Source: Dromiciops gliroides
Taxonomy: Eukaryota; Chordata; Mammalia; Microbiotheria; Microbiotheriidae
Direction: 5' to 3'
DNA length: 64,000 bases
Assembly: GCF_019393635.1 (NCBI RefSeq)
Contig: NC_057864.1
Coordinates: 494,467,216 to 494,531,215, forward strand
Both the position numbers and the translations under genes were made by a program. Under the pieces are notes generated by a model. The model did not search any database. It saw only the letters and a program-made list of their open reading frames with translations, and was not told where the DNA came from. Below are positions 38,315 to 49,254 of this stretch, piece after piece. Within the stretch, counting starts at the first letter, position 1. Every line of letters begins with the position of its first letter.

Positions 38315-38484
38315 GTGAGGACGTTCGGGTCTCTGACAAAACAACTATCCTAACACAGATCAGGTCAGCCCTATGGATGGAGGCCTGACAGCCCCTGCAA
38401 AGCCGACTTGTTACCTCCCCGTGGAGTGGAGAAAGTGTGGAATCCCAAGGAGCTAACTTTCTTTTATCTTCCTGTATTTCTCAG

Positions 38485-38536
38485 GACGACAGAGTTTTAG
38501 GTGGAAAGCATTTATTCAGATGGTCCAACCCCACTG
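38485..38536 (+). pseudogene. GANP-like block 2
   Basis: Acceptor tgtatttctcag; DDRVLGGKHLFRWSNPT against human REGRLAIKPFHPSAN. Similarity is weak; it is placed by order, phase 0 entry and a GTAACA donor. Confidence 0.5.
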
Positions 38537-38729
38537 GTAACAAGGTGGCCGTCCAGCATCTGCTTGGGGGTGGGCAGCCCCTTGTTAGGAAGCTTTTCTC
38601 ACACTTCCAGAATGCATCACTCCCGTCGAGGTTTCTCTTTGTCACCCCCTGGATGGGTTTTGGCTAAAAAGGGTTTGGTCTGGGTTTCCAGGTCAGCCAG
38701 GGAATGCCCTCTGCCCCTGCCCAGCAGAG

Positions 38730-38835
38730 CCAACAAGGCCATCAGTAGGCCCTGTCCTGCTGACATCTGCAATAAGAAAGGCCTCCCAGAGCACCTACTG
38801 ACCAGCATTCAGGTAGAGAAGGAAGCAGGAAGTGA
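38730..38835 (+). pseudogene. GANP-like block 3
   Basis: HLLTSIQVEKEAGSE aligns with human ELLAQ...LEKEENKR. The 5' edge is unclear (38692, 38725 or 38730). A strong donor GTGAGT at 38832 would break the frame with block 4; the weaker GTACTT at 38836 keeps it. Confidence 0.55.
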
Positions 38836-39380
38836 GTACTTGGCAAATCCGCCAGAGCCAGGCTTGACCCTGGAAGCATGTGAAGCCCGCAGAGTTTACT
38901 TTCTCCAGGGAGAATGCCTGGAATCTGGCAGGGGGTTGGGCTGAGCTCGGAAGGGACTGAGATGTGAGGGAGAAACGGCCTGGGCAGGAAAGGTAGGGAG
39001 AGTGGGCGGTGAGGTGGCTCTTGGGCCTCAAGTGCAGAGTGCCCAAGAGTGGCTGTCACCCGCTTGAGGGAGGAGCCTGGATCAGCTTGTCCCTGAGTGG
39101 GGAGGGGGGAGCGGCTGCAGAGGCAGGACCCAGAGGAAGGGGTTCATGGGGCCCGGGTTGGGTTGTCGCCTCTGGGGTCCTTTGTGCCCCCTGCCCAGAG
39201 TTTATTCTGGTAAGTCCCTAAATAGAGCTCGTCTGTTTTGACAGACATGGGCCAAGCAATTCATCATCATCCGGCAGCCAGTCTATCGTGGCCTGGCCTC
39301 GCTGTGGCTCTCCAGAGGCTCCGTTTGGGAACGTCTACGTGGGAGGACTGCCATTCAGCCCCCGACCCCTTCACTTGCAG

Positions 39381-39515
39381 GTCTGAGGACCAGCTGTGCT
39401 TCTGGCTGCACAAAGACCCCCACTGCCTGGCTGTTTCCCTTCCTCCCCCCACCCAAATCCTGTGTCTCGGTCCATTGTGGTGGTGATGCGGTTCTCTGTG
39501 CTGGCCAGGATGCAG
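39381..39515 (+). pseudogene. GANP-like block 4, frame change inside
   Basis: Acceptor ttcacttgcag; SEDQLCFWLHKDPHCLAVSL in one frame, then the similarity (SIVVVMRFSV against human TIEPVMKTSV) continues in another frame after a C-rich run near 39440-39460. Donor CAG|GTAGGG. Confidence 0.6.
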
Positions 39516-39765
39516 GTAGGGACGTGGCTCTCCCTCCAGAGTCCCCTGAGTGGGCAGGTCTGCAGGTTCTGTGAGCCCTCGGGGGGGGGGGGGGGAGAAC
39601 CTCCTGGGTCTCTTTAAAAAGGGCCTTCACTGTGGTGGTTCTGGGCCTGGTCATCAGCTCCTTCTTGTTCTTCCACTGCAGGCACTTGGTACTGTCCTGG
39701 ATCGCGAGTGCCCACCCAGGGCATGACATTTCAATGGCTTCTGGAGAAGCAAACAGGAGGGCATT

Positions 39766-39908
39766 TATTTTTTTAAATTAATAAAGTATTTTATTTTTTT
39801 TTCCATTACATGTAAAGATAGTTCTCAACTTTTGTTTATACAAGCTTTACAATTTTAGATTTTTCTCCCTCCCTCCCCCCTCCCCTAGACAGCAGGTAAT
39901 CTGATATA

Positions 39909-39978
<70 letters not shown>

Positions 39979-41392
39979 TAATAACATTAAACATATTTCT
40001 GTATTAGTCATGTTATAAGAGAAAAAATCAGAGCAATGATGAAAAACCTCAAAATAGAAAAAAACAACAGCACCCAAAACAAAAGAAATAGTATGGTTCA
40101 ATCAGCATCTATACTCCACAGTTCTTTCTTTCTTTCTTTTTCTTGGATTTGGAGATCCTCTTCTATCATGAGTTCCCTGGAACTCTTCTGTACCATTGCA
40201 TTGGTGAGAAGGATATAGTCCATCACAGTAGGTCAACACTCAGTGTTGATGATACTGTGTACAATGTTCTTCTGGTTCTGCTCATCTCACTCATCATCAG
40301 CTCACGTAAGACCCTCCAGGTTTCTCTGAACTCCTCCTGCTCATCGTTTCTTACAGCACAATAGTATTCCATTGTATTCATATACCACAACTTGTCCAGC
40401 CATTCCCCAATGGATGGGCACCCCCTCAACTTCCAATTCCTTGCCACCACGTAAAGAGCAGCTATAAATATTTTTGTACATGTGGGTCCCTTTCCCCTTT
40501 CCATGATCTCTTTGGGAAAAAGACCCAAAAGTGGTATTGCTGGGTCAAAGGGTATGCACAGCTTTATCGCCCTTTGGGCATAATTCCAAATTGCTCTCCA
40601 GAATGGTTGGGTCAGTTCACAGCTCCACCAACAATGCATGAGTGTTCCAATTTTCCCACAGCTTCTCCAACATTTATTATTTTCCTTTTTTGTCATTTTA
40701 GCCAATCTGATAGGTGTCAGGTGGTACCTCAGAGTTGTTTTTATTTGCATCTCTCTAATCATTAGAGATTTAGAGCATTTTTTCATATGGGGATAGATAG
40801 CTTTGGTTTCTTCATCAGAAAACTGCCTGTTCATATCCTTTGACCATTTCTCAATTGGGGAATGACTTGGGTTCTTATAAATTTGATTTACTTCCCTATA
40901 TATTTTAGAGATGAGACCTTTATCAGAAGTGCTGGCCTCAAAAATTGTTTCCCAGCTTTCTGCCTCCCTTCTAATTTTGGATGCATTGCTTCTGTTTGTA
41001 CAAAAATTTTTTAATTTAATGTCATCAAAATCATCCATTTTGCATTTTATAATATACTCTATCTCGTTTGGTCATAAACTGTTTTCCTTTCCAAAGATCT
41101 GATAAGTAGACTATTCCTTTCTCTCCTAATTTACCTATGGTATCACCTCTCATGTCTAAATCATGTATCCATTTTGACCTTATTTTAGTATAAGGTGTAA
41201 GATGTTGGTCTAAGCCTAATTTCTGCCATACTATCTTCCAGTTTTCCCAGCAGTTTTTGTCAAATACTGAGTTCCTATCCCAGAAGCTGGAGTCTTTGGG
41301 TTTATCAAACACTACATTACTAGTGTCATTGACTACTGCATTTCCTGAGCCTAGCCTATTCCATTGATCTACCACCCTATTAGGAGGGCGTT
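39766..41392 (-). mobile_element. 5'-truncated L1 in the last intron of the GANP-like copy
   Basis: The minus strand holds the C-terminal third of ORF2 (EMQIKTTLRYHLTPIRLAKM, CWRSCGKIGTLMHCWWSC, FDPAIPLLGLFPKEI, MEYYCAVRNDEQEEFRETW) and the 3' UTR. The frame is continuous over 271 codons from 41038; a frame change near 41035 separates it from a further ORF2 piece up to 41423. Fairly young compared with other L1 pieces here. Confidence 0.92.
39908..39980. repeat. (TA)n(CA)n microsatellite inside the L1 3' UTR
   Basis: About 27 TA units then CA units, expanded within the L1 3' UTR 'atataggtta' region. Confidence 0.95.
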
Positions 41393-41923
41393 TATAAAGC
41401 ACTTTGCACAGTGCTCGACACACATGCTCAAGGGTCTTTTTGTCTGATCTTCACATAACTGGTGTGGTTCCTTTTGGCAAAGAGGCAGGGTTCAAATGAG
41501 GGAAACTTGGCTCCCCTAACATCGATACTGCTCATCAGCCCCCAGCCCAAAGGCCCTCAGTGAAGGTCTGAATTCTACTCATTCCTCTCTCTGGCCCGAG
41601 GTAGTCAGTCCACTCTGTAAACAAACATAGGAAGTGTAGTACGTGTTCTGCTGTGTTAGGGGCTTGTAGCTAAGCCGGGTAGCAAAGCAACGGGGGAGTC
41701 CAATCTAGGACTGGGAGGCCCCGTGAAAGGGGCCTCAGGTTTTGTCTCAGCCTCTGCCCTCCCACTTGCTCTGGTATCGAGGTGCCCAACACAGCCATCC
41801 TCAGCTCCCAGTGCTGGGGCTGCCCATCCTGTCCCCGACACCACAATGGCCTTGTCCCAGGATCTTCGTGCCAAGCTCCCTCTTGCTCATTTGTGTCTCC
41901 TGCCCCCAACAGGCCCCCAACAG

Positions 41924-42067
41924 GAAGACACGGCCTCAGTGGAGAAGGCTGACCCTTCTCTGTTGAAAAGACTGAAACACTTAGAAAAACTAATTCAAAC
42001 CACCAAGGAGGAAGATGAGATTTACAAGTTCCACTTGTCCACCCTGAGAGACCTGGGGGACCTCTGA
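41924..42067 (+). pseudogene. GANP-like block 5 with stop codon
   Basis: Acceptor cccccaacag, with an alternative start 11 bases upstream. RLKHLEKLIQTTKEEDE is nearly collinear with human RLKHLERLIRSSREEEV; it ends DLGDL and TGA at 42065-42067. Confidence 0.85.
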
Positions 42068-43349
42068 TTTCAGGAAAAACAAGGCTCGAGTTAGACGGGT
42101 TTTAAGAAATGTGTGAAAATCTTTACTGCTGTGTTACCCCTTCTCCAAACTGTTTCATCTAATTGAGAGATCTTCCCATTAGTGGGAAGACTAGCTGCCC
42201 CTAATCAATGTCCGAGTGGCTGTGACAGAACAAGGGCAGGTTTACACGTACAGGGCTCCTTGTGCCACCACAGCAGGCTTCACCCGGTCATTTCACAAGC
42301 GCGTTCTCTCTGTGGCCTAGAGCTACGGAAGGCAATAACTCTTTTACAGATGCCCAGGGCCCTATGAGACCCTGGAATTTACTTTCCTGAAACAAATCCC
42401 TGATGCCATCTTGCTTCTGGGTCCTTAGTCCTGGGCAGAAGCGGCAGCACTCAGAACTATTCTGTCCTGTGGAAACAGAAGGTTCTGTTCAGTGGCTGCT
42501 GCTGGAGGAATTCTCCCGCAGTCATGGTCAGTGGGCCCTGACCTTGATGACCAGCGGGTCTGCGGCTGGGCCATCGAGTCTGGAGGAGGCGTGACAAGTT
42601 GGGCATAGGCAGAGCTCCTCCCAGCCCTGGCCAACTCGCTCTGAAGGCAAAGACACATGGGAGAGAATGTCCCGAGAAATGTCCTTGCCTATCTCAGGGG
42701 CTTCCCTCGAAGGCCGAGGACAAGAAGATTCCCTGACGGTCTCGGGGTAGACACACATCAATCCCAACACGTCCCTCACCCCTGGACAGGCAGTGGGGAA
42801 CACTGCCTAGCCAGGAGCTTTCTGTGAACCCCAGAAAACTCCTTGGAGCAGAGGCTGTAGCACCCCAGGTCTTACATCCCTACCCCCTTGCCTTTTACTG
42901 GGAAAAGGTATAAGGGTGGACTGGACCCCATGCAGGGGGGGGGGGGGAGGGGGGTGCCCAGTGTCCTCAGGGGTCTGGCCCTCCTGGACAAAGCGCAGCA
43001 GGGCATGCGACAAGATCTGGGTCTCCCCGTTACAACGTACACTCCCAGGAGAGTGAGAGCTTCCCTTTGCCTCCAAGCCCTTGGGGGCCGCCCTGTGTGG
43101 ACACTGGACCCAGGACTGCCCTCGGGGCATCCTAGCTGTTGGGACTCCTCGAGCAGGGGCCCTTCTCCTCACCATGAGGGGGCTGCTGCCCAGGCCACAG
43201 TTGCTGTGGGGGGCTTCCCTCCACTTCTCTCATGTCCTTCCTTGGCTAGGCCTGCCATCTCTCTCTTCCCTTCTGCCCATCACGGTCCGAGTTCCAGGCT
43301 AAGCCAGTTTCTTCTGGGGGAGGGCAGCCACCACACATCTGTGAAGGGC
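42068..43349. other. Convergent intergenic stretch between the GANP-like copy and YBEY
   Basis: Includes the expected 3' UTR of YBEY at its right side. A G run lies at 42937-42952. No gene or young repeat recognised and no clear AATAAA seen on either strand. Confidence 0.45.
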
Positions 43350-43439
43350 TTATCCAAAAAGGTTCTTGGTCAGTGGCTGGAGGCTGGTGCCAGCAACCTT
43401 GTTCAGTGCTTCAAGAGTGAGCTTTTCTTTCTGATACAT
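43350..43439 (-). CDS. YBEY: YBEY last coding exon
   Basis: Acceptor [40 protein letters not shown] and TAA. Human ends QPLTRGLFGGS, so the tail is two residues shorter. Confidence 0.92.
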   Translation of the reverse strand: MYQKEKLTLEALNKVAGTSLQPLTKNLFG

Positions 43440-46400
43440 CTAAGGAAGAGGAGGCAGGGAGGGTTAGGGACAGTCTGCCAGCGCAGCACATTTCTTTTTT
43501 TTTTAAAATTATTATTATTATTTTTGTGGAGCAATGGGGGTTAAGTGACTTGCCCAGGGTCACACAGCTAGTAAGTGTCAAGTGTCTGAGGCTGGATTTG
43601 AACTCAGGTCCTCCTGACTCCAGGGCAGGTGCTTTATCCACTGTGCCACCTAGCTGTCCCCCCTCAGCACATTTCTTGAATCATGCTATGGACAAAACTT
43701 TTGTATGAGGATGGCTAAAGCTGGCTCAATAGGTGGGCAGTGTCTCTAACAGACTCTGCATGAAGCACAGCCACGTGCAAAATGCCTGTCAGGGGAGTAG
43801 GAAAAGTGCCGCTTTCCCTGTGCCACCCTTGAGCTTACTGAAGTATCAGCACCTGCGATTTGATTTCAGACAGCGAATGTTTCACTGGAGAGAAAGAGTC
43901 TCCCCTGTGATGACCCCGAGTGATTCTATCCCCGGACTGAGTCCTCCGCATGTGGGATGATGCACAGACTCCCGCACGGCTGTCAGGCTGGCACAGAAAG
44001 AGGACCCAGAGAGGTGGGTGCCTCCTGCCCACTGACAGGTGCCAGCATTTTACGGAAGCTGTCTGGCTCCTCACATTGACAACAAATGCTGCTGATCCTC
44101 TCAGGGACCCTCACCACAGCCCTGGGAGGAAGCAGAGGCTCCTTCACCAAGAGGGGAAATGCTGTGCGGCCCGCAGAGAAGGGTGGACCTTCTAACTGGG
44201 CACTTTAGGGGTTGTGCCCAAGCTGCAGAACTGGGGGAACCAGACACCGTCACCCACCTCTTGCCATTCTGCTGCCGTGTGGTGCTTGTAACCAAGAAGA
44301 TGGCAGAGTCCGTGAGCAGCCGTCACCTGCCAAATAAACAGATGCCTTCAGTGGGCCACATGTAGGCGGGTACAACCCCATCTGTGACACGTTAAGTTAC
44401 AAGGAAGTCAGTTGGAAAGAGGCCCAGCCCTTTCCATGCTGGGCCGCACCAAGTGAGTCCCCCAGGATGAGCAGGCCTGGATGGATGGGGACTTGATGCT
44501 CCAGGAGCCCATGGGGGTTTGCTTGGCAGAGACACTGGAGGGGGCTCGGCCATCTCCTTCTCTGGCTCATTTGACAGATGATGAAACTGAGGCCAACAGG
44601 TTAAGTGACTTGCCCAGGGTCACATAGCTAGCAAGTGTCTGAGGCCAGATTTGAACTCATGAAGATGAGCCTTCCTGACTTTAGGCCGGGAACTCTATCC
44701 ACTGTGCCACCTGGCTGCCCGTGACATTCTCTTTCCCCACAACCTTTTCTATGACCGCTAAGGGCACCAGCTCTCAGCATCACCTTTAGCGCCTCTCTCG
44801 TACTCACCACCCTAATCCTACCTCTTCCCAAGGCTCGCTTTTGCCTTCCCAGCATCTTGCCTTGACTTGCCTTCCTCTCCTTCCACCAGCCCCTCATTGC
44901 CTCACCTCCTAACTGGTCCCCCTGCCCCGCATTCCTCCATTTGGCTGCCAAATGGGCCTTCCCATAGCCCCGCTGTGAATTCCAGTGGCTCCTACTGACT
45001 CTGGGTCTGAGCCCCCGCTAGGTATGGACAAATGTGAGAATACTGTAAAATCTAGTCCAAATCCCTTTTGGAAACCCATCTCTCCTACTTGGGAAGTTTG
45101 GCAGGTCCTGAAGACATTTTGGAACCACTGAGAAAGAACAAAGAGTAATAGTAATGGGGAAGAGCCAAAATGGCAGAGAGAAGCCAGGAAGCTGCCCGAG
45201 CTCTTCCAAATTTCCCTCAGAAACAACATTAAATCAAACCTCTAAATGGATTCGAGCTCGAGAACCCACAAGAGGGAGTCAAACAATCTTCTGGCTTTAG
45301 GAAAGGTAAAAGGGGGATAGGTTCTCAGCCACAGCAGCTGCGGCCCCTCGGTCTGGGCTCAGAAGGCTGGTGGCACAGCAGGCCAGCTGTGAGGCTCCTG
45401 CCCCAATGAGAAGGTCATCTGCCAGCTGAGGTATCTGCTTCACAATAGGCACTACTAGGCTGGGCCACCCTAGTGCAGTGAACAAGCCACCACGAGCCGC
45501 TGAGGCCTCAGAGCAGAAAGCCACTGATCGGACCCCTGGCCCCAGCACAAGAAGCTTGGGACAGTGACCCTTGTGCCTCAAGGGCAGAGCTCAACTGTAA
45601 AAGTCACAAAATAGGCTAAAATAGGAGTAAGAAACAAAAAAGAGCCCTCCCCATAGAAAATCACCGTGGCAACAGGGAAGCCCGAAACACAAATACAGAA
45701 GAGGACGAGGTTGGCCACATGCCTATGTGTGAGGCCTTAAAGAGAAAGAACAGAGAGAAACACTTTAAAGGGTCAGGGCTAGATGCCTAGTACCGTACTG
45801 TCAGAACATCATAGTAGTCTTCGCCATTCTCTCGGCACTGGTGGAAGATGTGCTCTACTCCCAGGAAGAGATCTCCTAAGTTGAAATCGTCTGGGCATTC
45901 TGGTTGAGGCATGGCCCCTGCCCTCAGGTTCTGCCAAGGGAAAGATGCAAAGCCCAGGATGTCACCTCTTCCACACCAGGGTTTCCTTCCTCCCGAGGCT
46001 ATGGGGCCACAAGCAGGTCACCTTCCCTCCTGGGAGGAGTCGGGGTGTGAGGGTCTGGGGGATCCCCTCCCCATTCAAATGTGTGCATGACCCTAGAATG
46101 GCCCTCCCTTTCTCCAGGCCTCAGTCAAGTGAAGGGGCTGGACATCTACTTTTTTTTTTCTTTTTCAGGGCAATGAGGGTTAAGTGACGTGTCCAGGATC
46201 ACACAACTAGTAAGTGTCAAATATCTGAGGCCAGATTTGAACTCAGGTCCTCCTGAATCCAGGGCCCGTGCTTTATCCACTCCGCCTCCTAGCTGCCCCC
46301 TGGACATTCACTCTTAGGGTTCTTTCAATTCTTAACTCCTGCTCCCAGGACTGGGGTCCTCTAAGCTCACAGGACGCTTCTGAAAATGATTCCTCACAAA

Positions 46401-48337
46401 GCCAGGACTGTTACAAAGAGAGATGCTAGTGTTTCAACAACGTCCCAAGTCCTCGGGGAGTGTCGACCTATACTGTGGGGAGGAAAGTTTTCTGTCTGAG
46501 AGGGAGACCTGACTTACCAACAACCACTCAGGGCAAGCTCAAAGGCCTTCAGTTTTCCTTCCTAACTGCTTGGACCCAACCCTATCTGTGGAAGTGAGGT
46601 GAGGCACAAGCCAGAGCAGAGGCAGGGGACCCCAATAAGATGTGAAGAAAAGCTTTGCCAAGATGCTAGTGGAGAAGGAAGCCTGGCAGGTGTGTCCCCC
46701 ACCCCTACGTGCCAAGCCTGAAGAAACTCCCCCAAGGTACGCTGATACCAATGCGCTGTTCTCCTACAGCCTGGAGCGGCTGTTGGTTCACAATCTGCCC
46801 CCACCTACTCTATTTTCCTTACCCTCCTTAACTCTCTGCCCTGTTCCTTTTTAAGCCTGCACATGTGGGGAGAAAAACTAGAGGCAAATCCCACAGAGGC
46901 AGCGAGGGTGACCGATAGGAAGCACTGAGTGTGCGAGGGGAGACCCTCCCATAGGCGGTCCTTTGGTTAAGGAATAAAGTGCAGAACCAAGACAGTGGAG
47001 GAAAGGTGGGGATGCCCCTGGGCTCTGCCAAACTCCCCTCCAAACAAATGAATTCTGGAGCAGCAACAGACACTAAAGCATGGGGTGAAGCGACATTCCA
47101 GCCCAAGGCAGCTTAGAAGATGGATGGGAAAGGTCACTTTGGGGTAGGAGGGGACTGCGGGTAAAGCAGTCATATTGTCCATGACTAGCTGTGACTGACT
47201 TGGCCATTCTCAGCAAGAGAAGGATCCAAAACAGTTCCAAAGGACTAAGGCTGAGGCGTGCTCTCCGCCTCCAGACTGGATGCAAATTGAAGCAGATTCT
47301 TTCTTTATTCTTATTGTTTTTGATTTTTTGTCCTGTGCTTTCTTTTACAACAGGACTAATGTGGAGATATGCTGTGACCGCACATGTGTCACCTATATCA
47401 AACTGCTGCCTTCTCAATGAGGGGGGAGAACAGGGGGAGAATATGGAACTCAAAATTTAGAAAATGTTGTAATTTGGGAAAAAAAAAAAGAAGAAAAAAG
47501 AAATCGACTGGGGCCTAAAAGGCTCCCTTCCCCTTGAAGCCTCTTTGTCCTGTCTTCTCAGAAGAGGAAACCACCTGGCATTCATTAGCATTGTGTAACC
47601 TGCTGCAGAGAACAGCTGGGAGTGACCACTAAAGGGCTCTGCCCCAGTCAAAGTCGCCTTCGACTCCCCCACCCCTCACTGTTAGTTCTGCTTTCTGGGG
47701 CCCAGGAGAAGAAGGCCAATTAATCCCCTCAAACAGTCAAAGACAACTCAGCGGATGGCCCCAAAGCCTTCTCTTCTCTAGGCTGAGCAGGCCCCATCAT
47801 GTCCTCACAGGACCTGGTTCTGAGGTCCTCAGCATGCTGGCCTCCCACCTCTTGCTTGCTCTCCTTAAGACAGCCTGACCCTGCAGTGTGGCCCGAGGCC
47901 CTCCAACCTTGTGGAAGCGGCCTCAATCTTTGGGGAGATCCCAAAGGCACAGACCCGACTGCTTCGCTGCCATTATTAATCTTCTTTGAATGACAGTGAA
48001 CAAAATCCCCAGGAGAAGCCGCCTGTTTTTGAAAATCTGGCCCCTGTGAGTGGAGACCTTCCCTGCAGGGTTGGAAGTGAGGCTCTGGAAGCTGGGCAGG
48101 CCCAGAGTGGTCACGAAGCTACTGTACCTCATGGAAAGGAAAGGAAAGCACGTCAGTTGGGCCCTGGTTCTGTCGGTAGGTTCTATTAAGGCGCTGAATG
48201 CCTTTGTTGTCCATGCAGATCACACCCAGGTCGAACTGCTGGATGCCCAGGACGTGCCTGAGGAGCTCGATCCTGGCCCGAAGCGGGACCCTCCGAATGG
48301 GGATGGAGCTCTGCAGGTTTCTGAGTATGAGGCTCAT
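43350..48337 (-). CDS. YBEY: YBEY endoribonuclease, four coding exons, 166 residues
   Basis: YbeY-family single-strand RNA endonuclease needed for mitochondrial small-subunit ribosome assembly in animals (established for the family). Minus-strand coding exons: 48128-48337, 45799-45930, 44258-44326 and 43350-43439; phases are all 0, total 166 residues against 167 in human. The first exon reads [20 protein letters not shown], with [11 protein letters not shown] at its end. The second reads [14 protein letters not shown] and [10 protein letters not shown], one residue longer than human. The third carries the metal site [11 protein letters not shown] (HxxxHxxxxxH), with all three histidines present. 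The last ends [10 protein letters not shown] and TAA at 43350-43352. An upstream non-coding exon is expected near the shared CpG island with MCM3AP, as in human. The gene is head to head with MCM3AP and tail to tail with the GANP-like copy. Confidence 0.93.
43497..43664 (-). mobile_element. Short marsupial SINE
   Basis: In YBEY's last intron. Exact duplication cagcacatttctt at 43484-43496 and 43665-43677. Confidence 0.88.
44258..44326 (-). CDS. YBEY: YBEY coding exon 3 (metal-binding histidines)
   Basis: Acceptor [32 protein letters not shown] then WQE; human [23 protein letters not shown]. Donor GTGGGT. Exactly 69 bases as expected. Confidence 0.93.
44500..44718 (-). mobile_element. Long marsupial SINE, diverged
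   Basis: Contains 'cttggcagagacactgga', 'gatgatgaaactgaggcc' and the head complement 'cctggctgcccg'. Confidence 0.75.
45150..45770 (+). mobile_element. L1 5' UTR fragment
   Basis: Begins near 'agagccaaaatggcagagag' and runs through segments I recall from marsupial L1 5' UTRs. No ORF2 follows. In YBEY intron, antisense to the gene. Confidence 0.5.
45799..45930 (-). CDS. YBEY: YBEY coding exon 2
   Basis: Acceptor [32 protein letters not shown] against human HLKAGEFPQPDFPDDYNLGD. Ends DVLT; donor GTACGG. 44 codons (human 43). Confidence 0.9.
46149..46302 (-). mobile_element. Short marsupial SINE
   Basis: Minus orientation; imperfect duplication ctggacatctact / ctggacattcact on the two sides. 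Confidence 0.85.
46960..47490 (+). mobile_element. Internally deleted L1 (5' UTR joined to 3' UTR)
   Basis: The left part ('aattctggagcagcaacaga', 'cattccagcccaaggcag') looks like marsupial L1 5' UTR. From about 47170 it is L1 3' UTR ('ggccattctcagcaag', 'cctatatcaaactgc', 'ggaactcaaaattt') ending in an A-rich tail. ORF1 and ORF2 are absent between them. Confidence 0.55.
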
Positions 48338-48362
48338 CTTGAGATGTAGGATGGAAGGAGAC
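48128..48362 (-). CDS. YBEY: YBEY exon with start codon (CDS 48128-48337)
   Basis: Acceptor TTCCCATCACAG then a 25-base leader and ATG at 48337. 70 codons, the same as human, ending FPFHE with donor GTACAG. The upstream Met codons in the same frame lie before the acceptor, so they are intronic. Confidence 0.92.
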
Positions 48363-49074
48363 CTGTGATGGGAACACAAACATTAGCCAGGAGTAGCAGG
48401 AAACACAAGTCTCCTGGCAACACCCCTGACCATCACGGCAGCTGGGAAAGCTCAATGAGGTCTGGAGTTAGAGGTTCCCAGTCAGAAAGACACCGACTGA
48501 CCATGTCCAGTGACCAAGGTCAAGGCCAGCTTGCTCTAAACCACCACAGCTCTGTCCACAAGGGGGCACAAACTGACAGAGACAAATACTGCTCCAATAG
48601 CTTAAAACAAAAACGCTTCATTCTTGGTGCCTTTTATCTGACATGGGTCATTTTCCATTCCTCCTCCTTGAAACTGGGCAAAACAGTGAAACAGAGCCGG
48701 GTGGTGCAGAACCCCTGCCCAGCAGCGCAGGCAGCTGCCTTCCTGCTGGCTCACACCAGAGCACAACCATCTTGTAGGGAGCTGGCCACTTCCACCATTG
48801 TGCTTTACTCTGTATGCATTCTTGGAAACCAACCCACGTTCCTCTGATTTCCTGTGCACATTCACTTCTTCCTGCCCTGGAGATTCTGCTGCAGGTCTCA
48901 TGGACAGACCGACCATCTTTCTGTTGCTGCTTCCTTGCTCTCCCACAAAAGAGCCACCGTGACCGTCTGGGCACACGGAGCACTTGCTTCGGCAATGCTC
49001 TGCTCACGCATCAGTGCGCAGCCCCGCCAACGATGATTCTCTGCCCACTCGCCCGAATATGAAACCTCAGGGTT

Positions 49075-49225
49075 TTATTTTATATCATAAAAGCATTTTA
49101 TTGTTTTCTAGTTACGTGTAGAGACAGTTTTCAACACTTGTTTTTATAAGATTTCTAGTTCCAAAATTTTCTCCCTCCCCCTTCCCCAAGACAGCAGGCA
49201 ACTGGATATAGGTTATCTATGTACA
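49075..49225 (-). mobile_element. L1 3' end fragment
   Basis: Same 3' UTR type as the L1 at 20968 ('gcattttattgttttctag', 'ccttccccaagacagcagg', 'gatataggtta'). Confidence 0.75.
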
Positions 49226-49254
49226 AGGAAACCTCCGGGTCTTAAAAAGGGTGT

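Larger units (their letters stand above)
38196..42067 (+). pseudogene. Partial copy of the MCM3AP (GANP) C-terminal exons, out of place
   Basis: Five plus-strand blocks match the last ~190 residues of human GANP in order. 38196-38314 reads AVSSDGQIPVYFYKDHLNGF and KQARLRTQ (human [28 protein letters not shown]). 38485-38536 is weakly similar. About 38730-38835 reads GLPEHLLTSIQVEKEAGSE (human SAEELLAQ..LEKEENKR). 39381-39515 reads SEDQLCFWLHKDP (human FEDQLQQWLSED). 41924-42067 reads LLKRLKHLEKLIQTTKEEDE to DLGDL and TGA (human ERLKHLERLIRSSREEEV to DMVDI). Introns and most splice sites remain, so this is a DNA-level copy, not a retrocopy. The fourth block shifts frame in the middle, and the third donor is doubtful. 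A 1.6-kb L1 lies in the last intron. Upstream GANP exons were not found. The true MCM3AP starts at 53147, beyond YBEY. It could instead be a transcribed partial paralogue or an assembly fault. Confidence 0.75.

Noticed and set aside
43445-45798. Apparent loss of the YBEY exon with catalytic histidines
   Set aside because: At first not seen, then found at 44258-44326 on the minus strand with correct phase and splice sites.
48119-48379. YBEY start at the upstream Met codons (MCSHH...)
   Set aside because: They lie upstream of the acceptor at 48363; the human N terminus MSLVIRNLQ matches the Met at 48337.
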